Below, one piece after another: positions 26,501 through 35,600 of a stretch of 64,000 nt of DNA; positions within the stretch are counted from its first letter, which is position 1; each line of letters begins with the position of its first letter. The notes beneath the pieces were generated by a model that saw only the letters and a list, made by a program, of their open reading frames with translations, searched no databases and had not been told where the DNA came from. The DNA is from OLB6 sp964620125 (GTDB lineage: Bacteria; Bacteroidota; Ignavibacteria; Kapaibacteriales; Kapaibacteriaceae), in NCBI GenBank assembly GCA_964620125.1, contig CAZUGQ010000014.1, positions 1 through 64,000 of the forward strand, written 5' to 3'. The position numbers were made by a program, and so were the translations under genes.

Positions 26501-27211
26501 TCACGAAACGGTTGTTCCAATATCCTCGCCGAGAACCAGACGCCGCAGGTTGCCTCGCTCGTTCATGTTGAACACCACAATGGGCTTGTTGTTCTCCTGA
26601 GCCATGGTGATGGCTGTGAGATCCATGATTCGCAAACCGCGTGCGAGAGCCTCGGTATAACCAATCTCCGAAAACCTCACAGCGTCGGGATATTTTTCAG
26701 GGTCCTTGTCGTACACGCCATCAACGCGTGTGCCCTTGAGCACAACGTCTGCGTCAATCTCATTGGCACGCAACACCGCCGCAGTGTCGGTGGTGAAGTA
26801 CGGATTGCCGGTGCCTGCACCAAAGACAACAACTCTTCCCTTCTCAAGGTGGCGAATGGCGCGGCGGCGAATGAACTGCTCAGCCACTTGCTCCATTCGG
26901 ATTGCCGTTTGCAGTCGTACAGGTACACCCACGGCTTCTAGTGCATTCTGGAATGCAATGCAGTTGATCACCGTTGCCAGCATGCCCATTTGATCGCCAG
27001 ACACCTGATCAATGCCTGCTGACGCAGCCTGCACACCACGAAAGATGTTGCCACCACCCAGAACGATGCCAATCTGTACGCCAAGGTCGAATACTTCCTT
27101 CACGTCTTCGGCAAAAGCTTTCAGCACCGCAACATCAATGCCGTATGTCTGCGTGCCCATCAGGGATTCGCCACTGAGTTTGAGCAGAATCCGGTGATAC
27201 TTGGGTGCCAT
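26501..27211 (-). CDS. pyrH: UMP kinase
   Basis: 236 residues. PyrH phosphorylates UMP to UDP with ATP; hexameric amino-acid-kinase fold. Seen: ILLKLSGESL at the start, the glycine loop GIVLGGGNIFRG, SGDQMGMLATVIN, and GTGNPYFTTDTAA, then DGVYDKDP. The ATG at 27211 follows AAAGGGG by six bases; a GTG directly before it (27214) is an alternative start. This ribosome-binding stretch coincides with one copy of the window-wide AAGGGGCT motif. Confidence 0.97.
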   Translation of the reverse strand: MAPKYHRILLKLSGESLMGTQTYGIDVAVLKAFAEDVKEVFDLGVQIGIVLGGGNIFRGVQAASAGIDQVSGDQMGMLATVINCIAFQNALEAVGVPVRLQTAIRMEQVAEQFIRRRAIRHLEKGRVVVFGAGTGNPYFTTDTAAVLRANEIDADVVLKGTRVDGVYDKDPEKYPDAVRFSEIGYTEALARGLRIMDLTAITMAQENNKPIVVFNMNERGNLRRLVLGEDIGTTVS

Positions 27212-27229
27212 CACAAGCCCCTTTCAGGA

Positions 27230-28084
27230 TTAGGCTACTTCGCCAAGGTTGTACCGACGGAAGGATACCACCTTTACGTCGCCACCTGACTTCTTGCCGA
27301 TCTCTACGATAACGTCGCTCACACGGCGGTTGGGATCCTTAACGAACGTTTGTTCGGTAAGCACCTGTTCCTCGTAGAACTTTCCCAAACGTCCCTGCGC
27401 AATACGTTCGGCAATATCCTCCTTCTTGCCTTCCTGGATGGCTTGCTGACGGTAGATTTCAAGCTCCTTGTCTAGGGTGCCTTGGTCAACTTGCGACCGA
27501 TCTACGAACAGTGGCTGCATGGCAGCGATCTGCATGGCAATGTCGCGGGTAAGGGGCTTTGCTTCTTCGGTTGGCTTTGCGCCATCGAACTCAACGAGCA
27601 CGCCGAGCCGGGATCCGGCATGTACATAATCGGTGATATGTCCGTTGGTGGTGATGCGTTCGAATCGGCGGAGTTCGATCTTTTCACTGAACTTGGCCAG
27701 GATTTCGTCGCGAAGGTCTCCAAGCTGCTTTCCGTCAACCGTTAAAGCCCATACGTCGGCTTCCGACTGCACATCATTGGCAAGAACGCCCTTGGCAACG
27801 GCATTTGCAAAGGCAACGAACTCCTCGTTCCGAGCTACGAAGTCGGTTTCGCAGTTCACTTCCACGATGGCAGCCGTTGTGCCATTATCACTGGTAAGAG
27901 CTACAACGATACCTTCGTTGGCTTGCCGATCAGCACGTTTTGCCATGGAAGCGGCACCACGCTTGCGTAGCCACTCAATGGCAGCCTGCATATCTCCGTT
28001 TGCTTCTTCCAGTGCCTTCTTGCAGTCAGCCATTCCTGCGCCGGTTTTTTCTCTCAGGTCCTTGACGTCTGTTGCCGAGATCAT
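27230..28084 (-). CDS. tsf: Elongation factor Ts
   Basis: 284 residues. EF-Ts exchanges GDP on EF-Tu. The N-terminal UBA-like domain (VKDLREKTGAGMADCKKAL) and the EF-Tu contact TDFVARNEEF near residue 80 are clear, followed by the two core subdomains and VLTEQTFVKDP. AGAGGAACC sits just upstream of the ATG. Lies between rpsB and pyrH, the canonical order. Confidence 0.97.
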   Translation of the reverse strand: MISATDVKDLREKTGAGMADCKKALEEANGDMQAAIEWLRKRGAASMAKRADRQANEGIVVALTSDNGTTAAIVEVNCETDFVARNEEFVAFANAVAKGVLANDVQSEADVWALTVDGKQLGDLRDEILAKFSEKIELRRFERITTNGHITDYVHAGSRLGVLVEFDGAKPTEEAKPLTRDIAMQIAAMQPLFVDRSQVDQGTLDKELEIYRQQAIQEGKKEDIAERIAQGRLGKFYEEQVLTEQTFVKDPNRRVSDVIVEIGKKSGGDVKVVSFRRYNLGEVA

Positions 28085-28161
28085 GGTTCCTCTGGGAAGT
28101 ATGCTATTGTGAAATGGTTCAGTTAATCGTTCACCACACGTCTACTGCCTTCATCCGAAGA

Positions 28162-28986
28162 TCAGTTGGCATTCTCCGACTTGCGTTCACCTTCCTCCGA
28201 ACGGCGCCGACCACGCATCTGACGGCGCACCTTACCATCTTCTCCCTCTTGTTCTTTTGCAGAACCTTCGCCTGCAGATGCCATGTCGGCATTTCTGGCT
28301 CTGGCGATTTCACGGCCTTCAATCACAGCATCGGCAATCACCTTGCTGATGATTTCGATGGTGTGAATTGAATCGTCGTTCGCCGGGATAGGATAGTCCA
28401 CTTCCTCGGGATCGCTATTGGTGTCTACTACCCCTACTACGGGAATGCCAAGGATCTTTGCTTCCTTAACGGCCAAGTGCTCACGCTTTGTATCAACAAC
28501 AAAGAGCAAACCTGGCAGGCGCGTCATGTCCTCGATGCCACCAAAAACCTTGCGCAAGCGCTCTCGCTCGCGACTGAGCATTAACCGCTCCTTCTTGGTG
28601 ATTTTTTCGAACGTGCCATCTACTTCCATCTTGTCTATGGCATTCAGCCGCTTGATGGACTTGCGGATGGTAGCAAAGTTGGTAAGCATGCCGCCAAGCC
28701 AGCGCTCGCTAACATGGTTGGAGTTGCTGCGCCTGCTCTCGGCTTCAATCACTGTTTTAGCCTGGTTCTTTGTGCCCACAAAGAGCACACCCCGCCCTTG
28801 CGATGCTACGTCGTAGGCGGCTTCGCGGGCAATGTCTATAAGGAGTTGCGTTTTCCGCAGGTCAATGATGTGGATCCCGTTGCGCTCCATAAAAATGAAG
28901 TTCCGCATCTTGGGATTCCAGCGGCGGGTAAGGTGCCCGAAATGTGCTCCGGACTCGAGCAGTGCCTCGACGGTAACTGCTGGCAT
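28162..28986 (-). CDS. rpsB: 30S ribosomal protein S2
   Basis: 274 residues. Seen: LLESGAHFGHLTRRWNPKM at the start, IDLRKT, GVLFVGTKNQA, RWLGGMLTN, then LPGLLFVVD and GIPVVGVVDTNSDPE with IPANDDS. After about residue 235 it carries a strongly charged, disordered-looking extension (EGSAKEQEGEDGKVRRQ and RRRSEEGERK) not found in short S2 proteins. GAGG lies five bases before the ATG. Confidence 0.97.
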   Translation of the reverse strand: MPAVTVEALLESGAHFGHLTRRWNPKMRNFIFMERNGIHIIDLRKTQLLIDIAREAAYDVASQGRGVLFVGTKNQAKTVIEAESRRSNSNHVSERWLGGMLTNFATIRKSIKRLNAIDKMEVDGTFEKITKKERLMLSRERERLRKVFGGIEDMTRLPGLLFVVDTKREHLAVKEAKILGIPVVGVVDTNSDPEEVDYPIPANDDSIHTIEIISKVIADAVIEGREIARARNADMASAGEGSAKEQEGEDGKVRRQMRGRRRSEEGERKSENAN

Positions 28987-29106
28987 GAAAACCTCAGGTT
29001 GTTTGGGGTGGATGAACCTCTGCGCGCTTCACCAACGATGCCGCATCCAAAACTCATGGAGTCGAGGACGTCCCCGGCACAGTCTCCACACGCATGTGTA
29101 TGTATA

Positions 29107-29494
<388 letters not shown>

Positions 29495-29531
29495 TCAGTC
29501 CTCTAATCTCAGATTCTTGGGTTGGTGGTGC

Positions 29532-29981
29532 TCAGGCCTTAAGTGACCAGGGTTTTGGCTGCTGCGCTTCGTGCGGATGGTCGCCCCCGCGGTATACCTT
29601 AAGCTTCTTGCCAATCATTCTGCCAAGACTGGTTTTCGGGAGCATACCTTTAACGGCAAGCTCAACGATTTCTTCCGGCTTGTTGTCCTTCAGATTCTGG
29701 AACGTCCGAACCCGGCCACCACCAGGATATCCGGTGTAATGGAAGTAGGTTTTCTGCTCGGTACGCTTGCCTTGCATTACGATCTGATCGGCATTGATAA
29801 CCACCACAAAGTCACCACAGTCAACATGTGGCGTAAAGGATGGCTTGTGCTTGCCACGAAGCAGGGTTGCAACCTGCGTTGCCAACCGACCGACGGTTTG
29901 GCCTGCGGCGTCAACCACCCACCAGTCATGCTGGGTGTCTTCCTTGCGGACGGATTTTGTGATTCGCTGGTTCTGGGTCAT
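29532..29981 (-). CDS. rplM: 50S ribosomal protein L13
   Basis: 149 residues from the ATG at 29981; an in-frame ATG at 29999 would add six residues, and neither has a strong ribosome site. Signature: WWVVDAAGQTVGRLATQVATLLRGKHKP, then FVVVINADQI, KTYFHYTGYPGG, and AVKGMLPKTSLGR with KLKVYRGGDHPHEAQQP. First gene of the rplM-rpsI-rpsB-tsf-pyrH-frr unit, with a good Bacteroidota-type promoter about 45 bases upstream. Confidence 0.96.
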   Translation of the reverse strand: MTQNQRITKSVRKEDTQHDWWVVDAAGQTVGRLATQVATLLRGKHKPSFTPHVDCGDFVVVINADQIVMQGKRTEQKTYFHYTGYPGGGRVRTFQNLKDNKPEEIVELAVKGMLPKTSLGRMIGKKLKVYRGGDHPHEAQQPKPWSLKA

Positions 29982-30033
29982 GAGACTACCCCGATACATG
30001 GGGCCGAAGCTTCGTTGGGAACTACAGAGCTGG

Positions 30034-30064
30034 CAAAGTTAAGGTAAACGGCACGAACAGGCAA
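30034..30064 (-). promoter_or_regulatory. Bacteroidota-type promoter of the rplM operon
   Basis: On the minus strand TTG (30064-30062), a 20-base spacer, then TAACTTTG (30041-30034). This matches the -33 TTTG/TTG and -7 TAnnTTTG consensus known for Bacteroidota sigma factor RpoD. Predicted start of transcription is about seven bases downstream. Confidence 0.7.
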
Positions 30065-30106
30065 CACCTTCGGTGTAACACACGGCAACGAGGTGCTTGG
30101 GCCGTG

Positions 30107-31345
30107 CTACCACCAGGCCACAGAGGCAAAGGTTACGGCACTGCTGGTTGGAGAGTCATCCCATTGTTCGTACGCCAGCACTTCTCCTCTGTGTGGTTGC
30201 GCGGCGCAGAGGGAAAGCACCAGTGGTGCGTGACCGCAAATGTTTGTGGCATTGCCCGAAGCACTGATCGTTGTGTGAAGGGTGTGGGCATCTGCTCGTT
30301 TTAATGCTTCAAGCACAGCAGCGTCCGTTTTTCTCACCTGGGTATGCATGGCCGATGCTACGGCTGCATCACCGAATCGTTTGCCGTAGTGACTGAGATC
30401 TCCGCTTACTAACCAGCAAACCTTCTTTCCGCTTGCAGCTACCACGGTTTGTAAGGCTGATGCGACGCGGACGAATTCCTCCATTTCTGCCTGGCCGTCT
30501 GGCGCATCCATTCCTCCAACGAGTATGGGTAGCACGGTGAATTCGTGCCTGGGCAAAAGATGCTGGAGCAGAACGGCGTGAAGTTCCAGCGAATGTTCAG
30601 GCTTGTGAGCCACATCCGTCGAAGAGTACCCAAGCCCCCTACCAGCCAGCTCGGAATGCAGTGCCTCCACGAGCTTGCGATCTGTGGGAAGTGTGCCCAA
30701 GGGAGTCACATAATTCTTTGTCGTTGGGATCAGAAGGTCTTCATACCAATAGTGCGACGTGCCAATCATCACAAACAATTCTGCCGTGCATTCACGCAAA
30801 TGCCGAGCAGCCGAGGCATAAACACCATTGGCAACGCGAAAGTCAATGTGTGGCATGAGGATCATGCCGGGTGGGTTTCGATCGTCGTCTCCAGAGGCCT
30901 GGGGCTCTGTTGCTGTAGTTGCAGAGTTGTCATCGATGCCACATAACACATCCAGAAAGTCACGTAGCTCGGTTGGGTGAGCAGGATAGGTGGCTCCGGC
31001 ACAAACGGCAGGACGTTCTGAGCGTGCTGACCACTCATCAATCATGTTTTGATGACGCGTGTGTGCATGCTCTGTTTCCAGATATCCCATCTGATCGAGC
31101 TGCCCAATGAAGGCCCGAACGCGCATCATCTCCGGTCCGTCCATAGGAACATTGCCCTGCCGTGCAATCTCCTCCCACGTTACGTTGCCGTTGCAGAGTT
31201 CGAGCACATCTACCATATCAGCGTGCACCATGATGGGTCCTTCAGCTGCACCGAAGGGATCGTGCAGAATCAGATAAGCCTCACCATGTTCCTGATGAAC
31301 ATCGATGGATATGTCGGCTCGAAAGGCCGGTGCCCGATCCAACAC
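30107..31345 (-). CDS. MEMO-family (AmmeMemoRadiSam protein B) with N-terminal RRE-like domain
   Basis: 412 residues, starting with GTG three bases after the stop of the preceding gene. Residues about 1-100 look like a PqqD/RRE-type small domain (AYLILHDPFGAA, LELCNGNVTWEEIA). Residues 120-412 are the MEMO family fold: CAGATYPAHPTELRDFL, MPHIDFRVANGVYA, IGTSHYWYEDL, HKPEHSLELHAVLLQHLLP, VLPILVGG and VSGDLSHYG, with the conserved His/Asp/Cys site of the family. MEMO is usually encoded with an AMMECR1 domain and a radical SAM protein; neither is nearby. The reaction is not known with certainty. Last gene of the transketolase unit. Confidence 0.87.
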   Translation of the reverse strand: MLDRAPAFRADISIDVHQEHGEAYLILHDPFGAAEGPIMVHADMVDVLELCNGNVTWEEIARQGNVPMDGPEMMRVRAFIGQLDQMGYLETEHAHTRHQNMIDEWSARSERPAVCAGATYPAHPTELRDFLDVLCGIDDNSATTATEPQASGDDDRNPPGMILMPHIDFRVANGVYASAARHLRECTAELFVMIGTSHYWYEDLLIPTTKNYVTPLGTLPTDRKLVEALHSELAGRGLGYSSTDVAHKPEHSLELHAVLLQHLLPRHEFTVLPILVGGMDAPDGQAEMEEFVRVASALQTVVAASGKKVCWLVSGDLSHYGKRFGDAAVASAMHTQVRKTDAAVLEALKRADAHTLHTTISASGNATNICGHAPLVLSLCAAQPHRGEVLAYEQWDDSPTSSAVTFASVAWW

Positions 31346-31348
31346 AGC

Positions 31349-31546
31349 TTACCGTTTGATCTTAGCAGAGAGCTGCCGAACGACGAACACTCCTGATGCT
31401 CCACTAATAGCAAACAGAACGCCTGCCACGTAGTACAGCCACTCACCAGTGTAGAGGCCACTAATGATCATGATGGCCACACCAATGATGGTAAAGACAA
31501 GGATGAGAACCAGGGCACTGCCTAGTGAAGCTGAGGACTTGTTCAC
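31349..31546 (-). CDS. Small two-helix membrane protein
   Basis: 65 residues with GTG start whose GTGA overlaps the stop of the carbonic anhydrase gene, so translation is coupled. Two hydrophobic segments (LVLILVFTIIGVAIMIISG and YYVAGVLFAISGASGVFVV) separated by a short YTGEW loop; basic C-terminus QLSAKIKR. No recognised family. Confidence 0.65.
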   Translation of the reverse strand: MNKSSASLGSALVLILVFTIIGVAIMIISGLYTGEWLYYVAGVLFAISGASGVFVVRQLSAKIKR

Positions 31547-32091
31547 GGTTGTGTTGGAGGACGGTGAGTACGCACGTTATAGTTGCCGCGGTAACTGGCA
31601 ACATAGTCAATGTAATTGCGAGCACTTTGTTCTAGGAATGCCACCTCGGATTCGGTGAGGTCGCGAACAATCTTGCCAGGCACACCGGCCACAAGCGTGC
31701 CGGTTGGTACTTCGAAGCCTTCGCGAACTACGCAGCCAGCAGCAATCATGCTATGGTGCCGTACCACGGCGCGGTCTAACACGGTAGCCTGCATGCCCAC
31801 AAGCACGGCATCTTCGATGGTACAGCCATGCAGCATGGCTTTGTGACCGATTGTAACATCATTGCCGATATGCAAGGGATTCTTGTTGTACGTTGTGTGG
31901 CACATGGTGAGGTCCTGAATGTTAGTTCTCTCACCAATCCTAATCTCATGCACGTCACCACGCAGTACACAGTTGAACCACACGGAACTGTTGGCACCAA
32001 TCGCTACGTCGCCAAGAATCACGGCTCCATCGGCAACGAACACGGTTTCATGGAGTGTGGGTGTGATGCCCCCATACGGAATAATTCTCAT
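31543..32091 (-). CDS. Gamma-class carbonic anhydrase-like left-handed beta-helix protein
   Basis: 182 residues from the ATG at 32091, which has GGGAGG five bases upstream and overlaps the cca stop by ATGA. It has hexapeptide turns typical of a left-handed beta helix (AVILGDVAIGANSSVW, IRIGERTNIQD, HIGNDVTIGHKAML) and the three expected metal ligands His65, His83 and His88. The C-terminal helix (ESEVAFLEQSARNYIDYV) is as in the YrdA/CaiE branch. Probably hydrates CO2, though some members are inactive. Confidence 0.9.
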   Translation of the reverse strand: MRIIPYGGITPTLHETVFVADGAVILGDVAIGANSSVWFNCVLRGDVHEIRIGERTNIQDLTMCHTTYNKNPLHIGNDVTIGHKAMLHGCTIEDAVLVGMQATVLDRAVVRHHSMIAAGCVVREGFEVPTGTLVAGVPGKIVRDLTESEVAFLEQSARNYIDYVASYRGNYNVRTHRPPTQP

Positions 32092-33536
32092 CCACGCCTC
32101 CCAAACCTGGCAGTAGAGGCTTGTGCAACCCAATCGTCCAGATGCTGCATAAGGTATGCCTTTGCTGCATCATGTTCATTGGGGATCACACCATCCAGAA
32201 TGGCCTCTTCGAGCATCCATTTCAAATAACCTACCGTGCGCGACGGCTCCAGGCCGGTGATCTCCATGATTTCCTCTCCACGAACGGGACTCTGAAATGC
32301 GCGGAGATTGTCTCTTTCGCGCACATCCTTGAGTTTTTGTTCTACTTCGTCGTAGTTGCGAAGGTAGCGTTCGGCGCGTTTAGGATTGCGGGTGGTAACA
32401 TCCGCACGGCACAACAGGAACAAGTCATCGATGGCATCACCCGCTTCCACGGCAAGCCTGCGTATGGCACTGTCCGTTACACCATCATCCACGAGTTGCA
32501 TGGGTCGCTGATGTAGCCGAACAAGTGTTTGCACATACGCTAGGTGCTCAAGCGGCAACTTCATTCGTCGAAAGATTCGCTCCTGCCACCGCGCACCAAG
32601 GTCTTCATGCCCGTGAAACGTCCATCCATGCCCGTCTACAAACTTCTTCGTTCGAGGCTTGGCAATGTCGTGCATTAACGTCGCAAAACGCAGCCATAGG
32701 TTGTCCGACATTTCGCTCACATTGTCAACCACCTTGAGGGTGTGACGGAAAACATCCTTGTGTGCGTACTCCCGAGCCCCCTTCATCACAAGGTCTACGC
32801 CAGCAAGTTGGTGCACCTCTGGAAAGATGATGGCAAGCAATCCGGTTTCGAAAAGGATGGAGAGACCGACTGACGGGCGCGGGGCGGCAAGGATCTTGAG
32901 GAACTCATCGGTAATGCGTTCCTGCGAAATGATGCGGATGCGCTCGTGCATACTCCGGATGGCTTGGAGCACAGGTGGATGAATGGTGAAGTTGAGTTGG
33001 GCTGCAAACCGTGCGGCGCGCATCATACGGAGCGGATCGTCGCTCATCGTTACCGCGGGGTCGAGCGGTGTTCGGAGCACCTTTGCCTGAAGGTCGGCCA
33101 TACCATCAAAGAGATCAACGATTTCTCCGAGTGTGTTCGCAGCGAGCGAAGCCGCCATGGCGTTTACCGTGAAGTCTCGCCTGCGCAGATCATCCTGCAG
33201 CGTGCCTTCCACAACGATTGGCTTTCTGGAGCCTTCTTCGTACTGCTCCATACGGGTGCCCACAAACTCGATGGTGCGACCAAAGGCTGGCACCATTGCT
33301 GTTCGGAATCGTTCGTATTCCACGGTATGAGTTGAGAACACTTCTGCCACGGTGCGGGCAAAGGCTAAGGGGTCTCCAACAACGGTAACGTCGATATCCG
33401 TTCGTTCACGGCCAAGCAGTGCATCGCGCACAAAACCGCCTACAACGTAGGCGGGCACGTTGTGATCGTGTGCGATGGTTGCAATTCGGAGTAGTACCGG
33501 ATCGGTGATGGCGATGCTAGGCGTAGTCCGGGACAT
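32088..33536 (-). CDS. cca: CCA tRNA nucleotidyltransferase with HD domain
   Basis: 482 residues. Adds or repairs the 3' CCA of tRNA. The class II nucleotidyltransferase head has GGFVRD at 33-38 and the metal-binding Asp pair at 47/49 (TDIDV), then RRDFTVNAMA and the FDGMADLQAKVLRTPLDP and DPLRMMRAARFAAQL segments. A C-terminal HD phosphohydrolase domain follows (LMHDIAKPR at about 287, EDLGA), as in PcnB/Cca fusions. Its start overlaps the preceding transketolase gene by 20 bases. tRNA-Thr in this window has CCA encoded, so the role may be mainly repair. Confidence 0.93.
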   Translation of the reverse strand: MSRTTPSIAITDPVLLRIATIAHDHNVPAYVVGGFVRDALLGRERTDIDVTVVGDPLAFARTVAEVFSTHTVEYERFRTAMVPAFGRTIEFVGTRMEQYEEGSRKPIVVEGTLQDDLRRRDFTVNAMAASLAANTLGEIVDLFDGMADLQAKVLRTPLDPAVTMSDDPLRMMRAARFAAQLNFTIHPPVLQAIRSMHERIRIISQERITDEFLKILAAPRPSVGLSILFETGLLAIIFPEVHQLAGVDLVMKGAREYAHKDVFRHTLKVVDNVSEMSDNLWLRFATLMHDIAKPRTKKFVDGHGWTFHGHEDLGARWQERIFRRMKLPLEHLAYVQTLVRLHQRPMQLVDDGVTDSAIRRLAVEAGDAIDDLFLLCRADVTTRNPKRAERYLRNYDEVEQKLKDVRERDNLRAFQSPVRGEEIMEITGLEPSRTVGYLKWMLEEAILDGVIPNEHDAAKAYLMQHLDDWVAQASTARFGRRG

Positions 33537-34512
33537 CCTTAATAGCTCGCACGCCGGTGCTGCCTTTGTCTCTGCGATGCATGGTTACCCGAGCGGCGGC
33601 AACGATTTCACGCCACGTAAGTCCGAACTTCTCCATAAGCTCCTCCGGCTCCCCAGATCCACCAAAGGTGTCCTTGACGCCTACAAACTCTATGGGTACC
33701 GGTGCATTCTTGGCTGTGGTTTCTGCAACGGCTCCACCAAGGCCTGCATGCACCTGGTGCTCTTCTGCAGTCACTATGCAACCACAGTCCCTGGCAGCTT
33801 CCGTAATCGTTGCATGATCGAATGGTTTGATGGAAGGGGCATTGATAACGCGAGCCTGAATGCCATCCTTTGCAAGGTGTTCGGCAGCAGTAAGAGCCTC
33901 CCAAACCATTGCACCACAAGCCACAATGGCAACGTCGATACCGTCACGCAAAACATACGCCTTGCCGATTTCAAAGGGAGTTGCACTTGTTGTAAACAGC
34001 GGAACGGGTGAACGCCCAAAGCGAATGTAGGCTGGTCCAACCATTTCCCCCATGGCAATGGTTGCCTTACGCGCCTCTTCGTAGTCACATGGTACAAGGA
34101 GCGTCATGTGCGGTAGCGTACGCAGAAAGGCTATCTCTTCAAGCACCTGATGTGTTGCTCCGTCGGGTCCGACGCTAATGCCAGCATGACCACCACCAAT
34201 CTTAACGTTCACTTCGTTGTAGCACACGCTAATGCGTAGCTGATCGGCATTTCGAAGGGCACAGAATGCACCGTACGATGCGAAGAACGGGATTTTGCCA
34301 CTAAGGGCAAGTCCAGCCGCAATGGTTGTTGCATTCTGTTCGGCAATGCCGATGGAAAAGAAACGGTTGGGCCAGCGCTTTTGAAAAAGCGACGTCATAA
34401 CGGACCCGGTGATGTCGCCACCGAGAACCACAACATTGTCGTGTCGCTCACCAAGCTCCACCAAACCATCGCCGAATCCATGCCGAGTAGGCTTTTGTCC
34501 AAGCAGTTCCAT
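33517..34512 (-). CDS. Transketolase, C-terminal subunit
   Basis: 331 residues from the ATG at 34512, sharing one base with the stop of the N-terminal subunit (TGATG) and preceded by GGAGG. It holds the pyrimidine-binding domain (ELGERHDNVVVLGGDITGS, RFFSIGIAEQNATTIAAGLALSGKIPF-like segment with the catalytic Glu in IAEQN) and the C-terminal transketolase domain (RVINAPSIKPFD, VTAEEHQVHAGLGGAVAE). With its partner it moves two-carbon units between sugar phosphates in the pentose phosphate pathway. Split transketolases of this kind are common in archaea and several bacterial phyla. Confidence 0.93.
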   Translation of the reverse strand: MELLGQKPTRHGFGDGLVELGERHDNVVVLGGDITGSVMTSLFQKRWPNRFFSIGIAEQNATTIAAGLALSGKIPFFASYGAFCALRNADQLRISVCYNEVNVKIGGGHAGISVGPDGATHQVLEEIAFLRTLPHMTLLVPCDYEEARKATIAMGEMVGPAYIRFGRSPVPLFTTSATPFEIGKAYVLRDGIDVAIVACGAMVWEALTAAEHLAKDGIQARVINAPSIKPFDHATITEAARDCGCIVTAEEHQVHAGLGGAVAETTAKNAPVPIEFVGVKDTFGGSGEPEELMEKFGLTWREIVAAARVTMHRRDKGSTGVRAIKDVPDYA

Positions 34513-35402
34513 CAGGCCAATTCCTCCAGAGCTACGATTGCTTGTTCCATTGTGGGTGGTTTCCCGTGCCATTCAAACTTGTCGTTCATAAAGCTTACAC
34601 CATGGCCCATGTACGTTCTTGCGATGATTGCTGTGGGCTTTCCACTGCCCTGCGACTGGTTGGACAGAAAGTGGTCAAATCCACGGATCAGGTCGGCATA
34701 ATCATGCCCGTCCACCACGATAGTGTCAAAGCCAAATGCCTTGCATTTGTCGTCAATCGGGTATACGTTCATCACGTCGGGCACGCGACCATCAATCTGA
34801 CAGTCGTTGTTGTCAATGATCCAGCAAAAGTTGTCAAGTTTGAAGTGTGCAGCCGCCATTGCGGCCTCCCACACGCTGCCTTCCTGCAGTTCGCCGTCGC
34901 CCGTTAGGGAGAAAACTCGGCGATCGTTTGCGTCAAGCAGCTTATCTGCCATGGCCATGCCAACAGCGATCGAGATGCCCTGCCCGAGTGAGCCGGACGA
35001 GGTTTCGATGCCAGGCAGGTGCATATCGCGTCCGGGGTGACCCTGCAGCCGCGTGTTGAACTTGCGCAGCGTACCGAGCTCCTCCTTCGGGAAGCACCCT
35101 GCATTGGCTAAGGTGCTATACAACACCGGAGCCATGTGCCCAGCAGAGAGAACAAACCTGTCCCTGCCGTTCCACTGCATATCGTCCGGTCGGTAGCGCA
35201 TGACTCCGCCGAAGTAGAGCACGGCAAAGACGTCTGCCGACCCCAACGGTCCACCGGAGTGCCCGGATCCGGCGCGTACGAGCGATCGAATTATGTCTCT
35301 CCGTATCTCCTTGGCTATCTCCGCAAACTCCTCTGGAGCGCGCCGACCATTCGAAAAGGTTGTGGTGTTGAAGTCAAGCAATGTGCTTTCTACAGTATCC
35401 AT
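34512..35402 (-). CDS. Transketolase, N-terminal subunit
   Basis: 296 residues, the thiamine-diphosphate-binding half. Seen: VRAGSGHSGGPLGSADVFAVLYF near residue 42, LSAGHMAPVLYSTL, HPGRDMHLPGIETSSGSLGQG, and the GDGELQEGSVWEAAM to DNNDCQIDG stretch that binds the diphosphate through Mg. Overlaps its partner gene by one base. A promoter matching TAnnTTTG lies about 40 bases upstream; no good ribosome site is visible between it and the ATG, and an AGGGGGCT motif lies at 35411. Confidence 0.94.
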   Translation of the reverse strand: MDTVESTLLDFNTTTFSNGRRAPEEFAEIAKEIRRDIIRSLVRAGSGHSGGPLGSADVFAVLYFGGVMRYRPDDMQWNGRDRFVLSAGHMAPVLYSTLANAGCFPKEELGTLRKFNTRLQGHPGRDMHLPGIETSSGSLGQGISIAVGMAMADKLLDANDRRVFSLTGDGELQEGSVWEAAMAAAHFKLDNFCWIIDNNDCQIDGRVPDVMNVYPIDDKCKAFGFDTIVVDGHDYADLIRGFDHFLSNQSQGSGKPTAIIARTYMGHGVSFMNDKFEWHGKPPTMEQAIVALEELA

Positions 35403-35440
35403 GCTTTGGTAGGGGGCTTTGGCAGGTGGAACGTGGGAGG

Positions 35441-35470
35441 CAAAAGTACGAAGGTGTGTAACTCGGTGAA
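35441..35470 (-). promoter_or_regulatory. Promoter of the transketolase-cca-MEMO unit
   Basis: On the minus strand TTC (35470-35468), 19-base spacer, TACTTTTG (35448-35441), matching the Bacteroidota -33/-7 pattern with one change in the upstream box. Expected transcript start near 35434 gives a leader of about 30 bases. Confidence 0.6.
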
Positions 35471-35600
35471 GTCCTTTTTGTTATACTGCACGTAGGCAAA
35501 GACTACCCTTTCACGGGGATAGGATTGTTGTGTGTATCCCTGCATGGATCGCAGCTCTGACGTTGAACAATAACCAGTAGTAGACCGGAGGAAGACTCAC

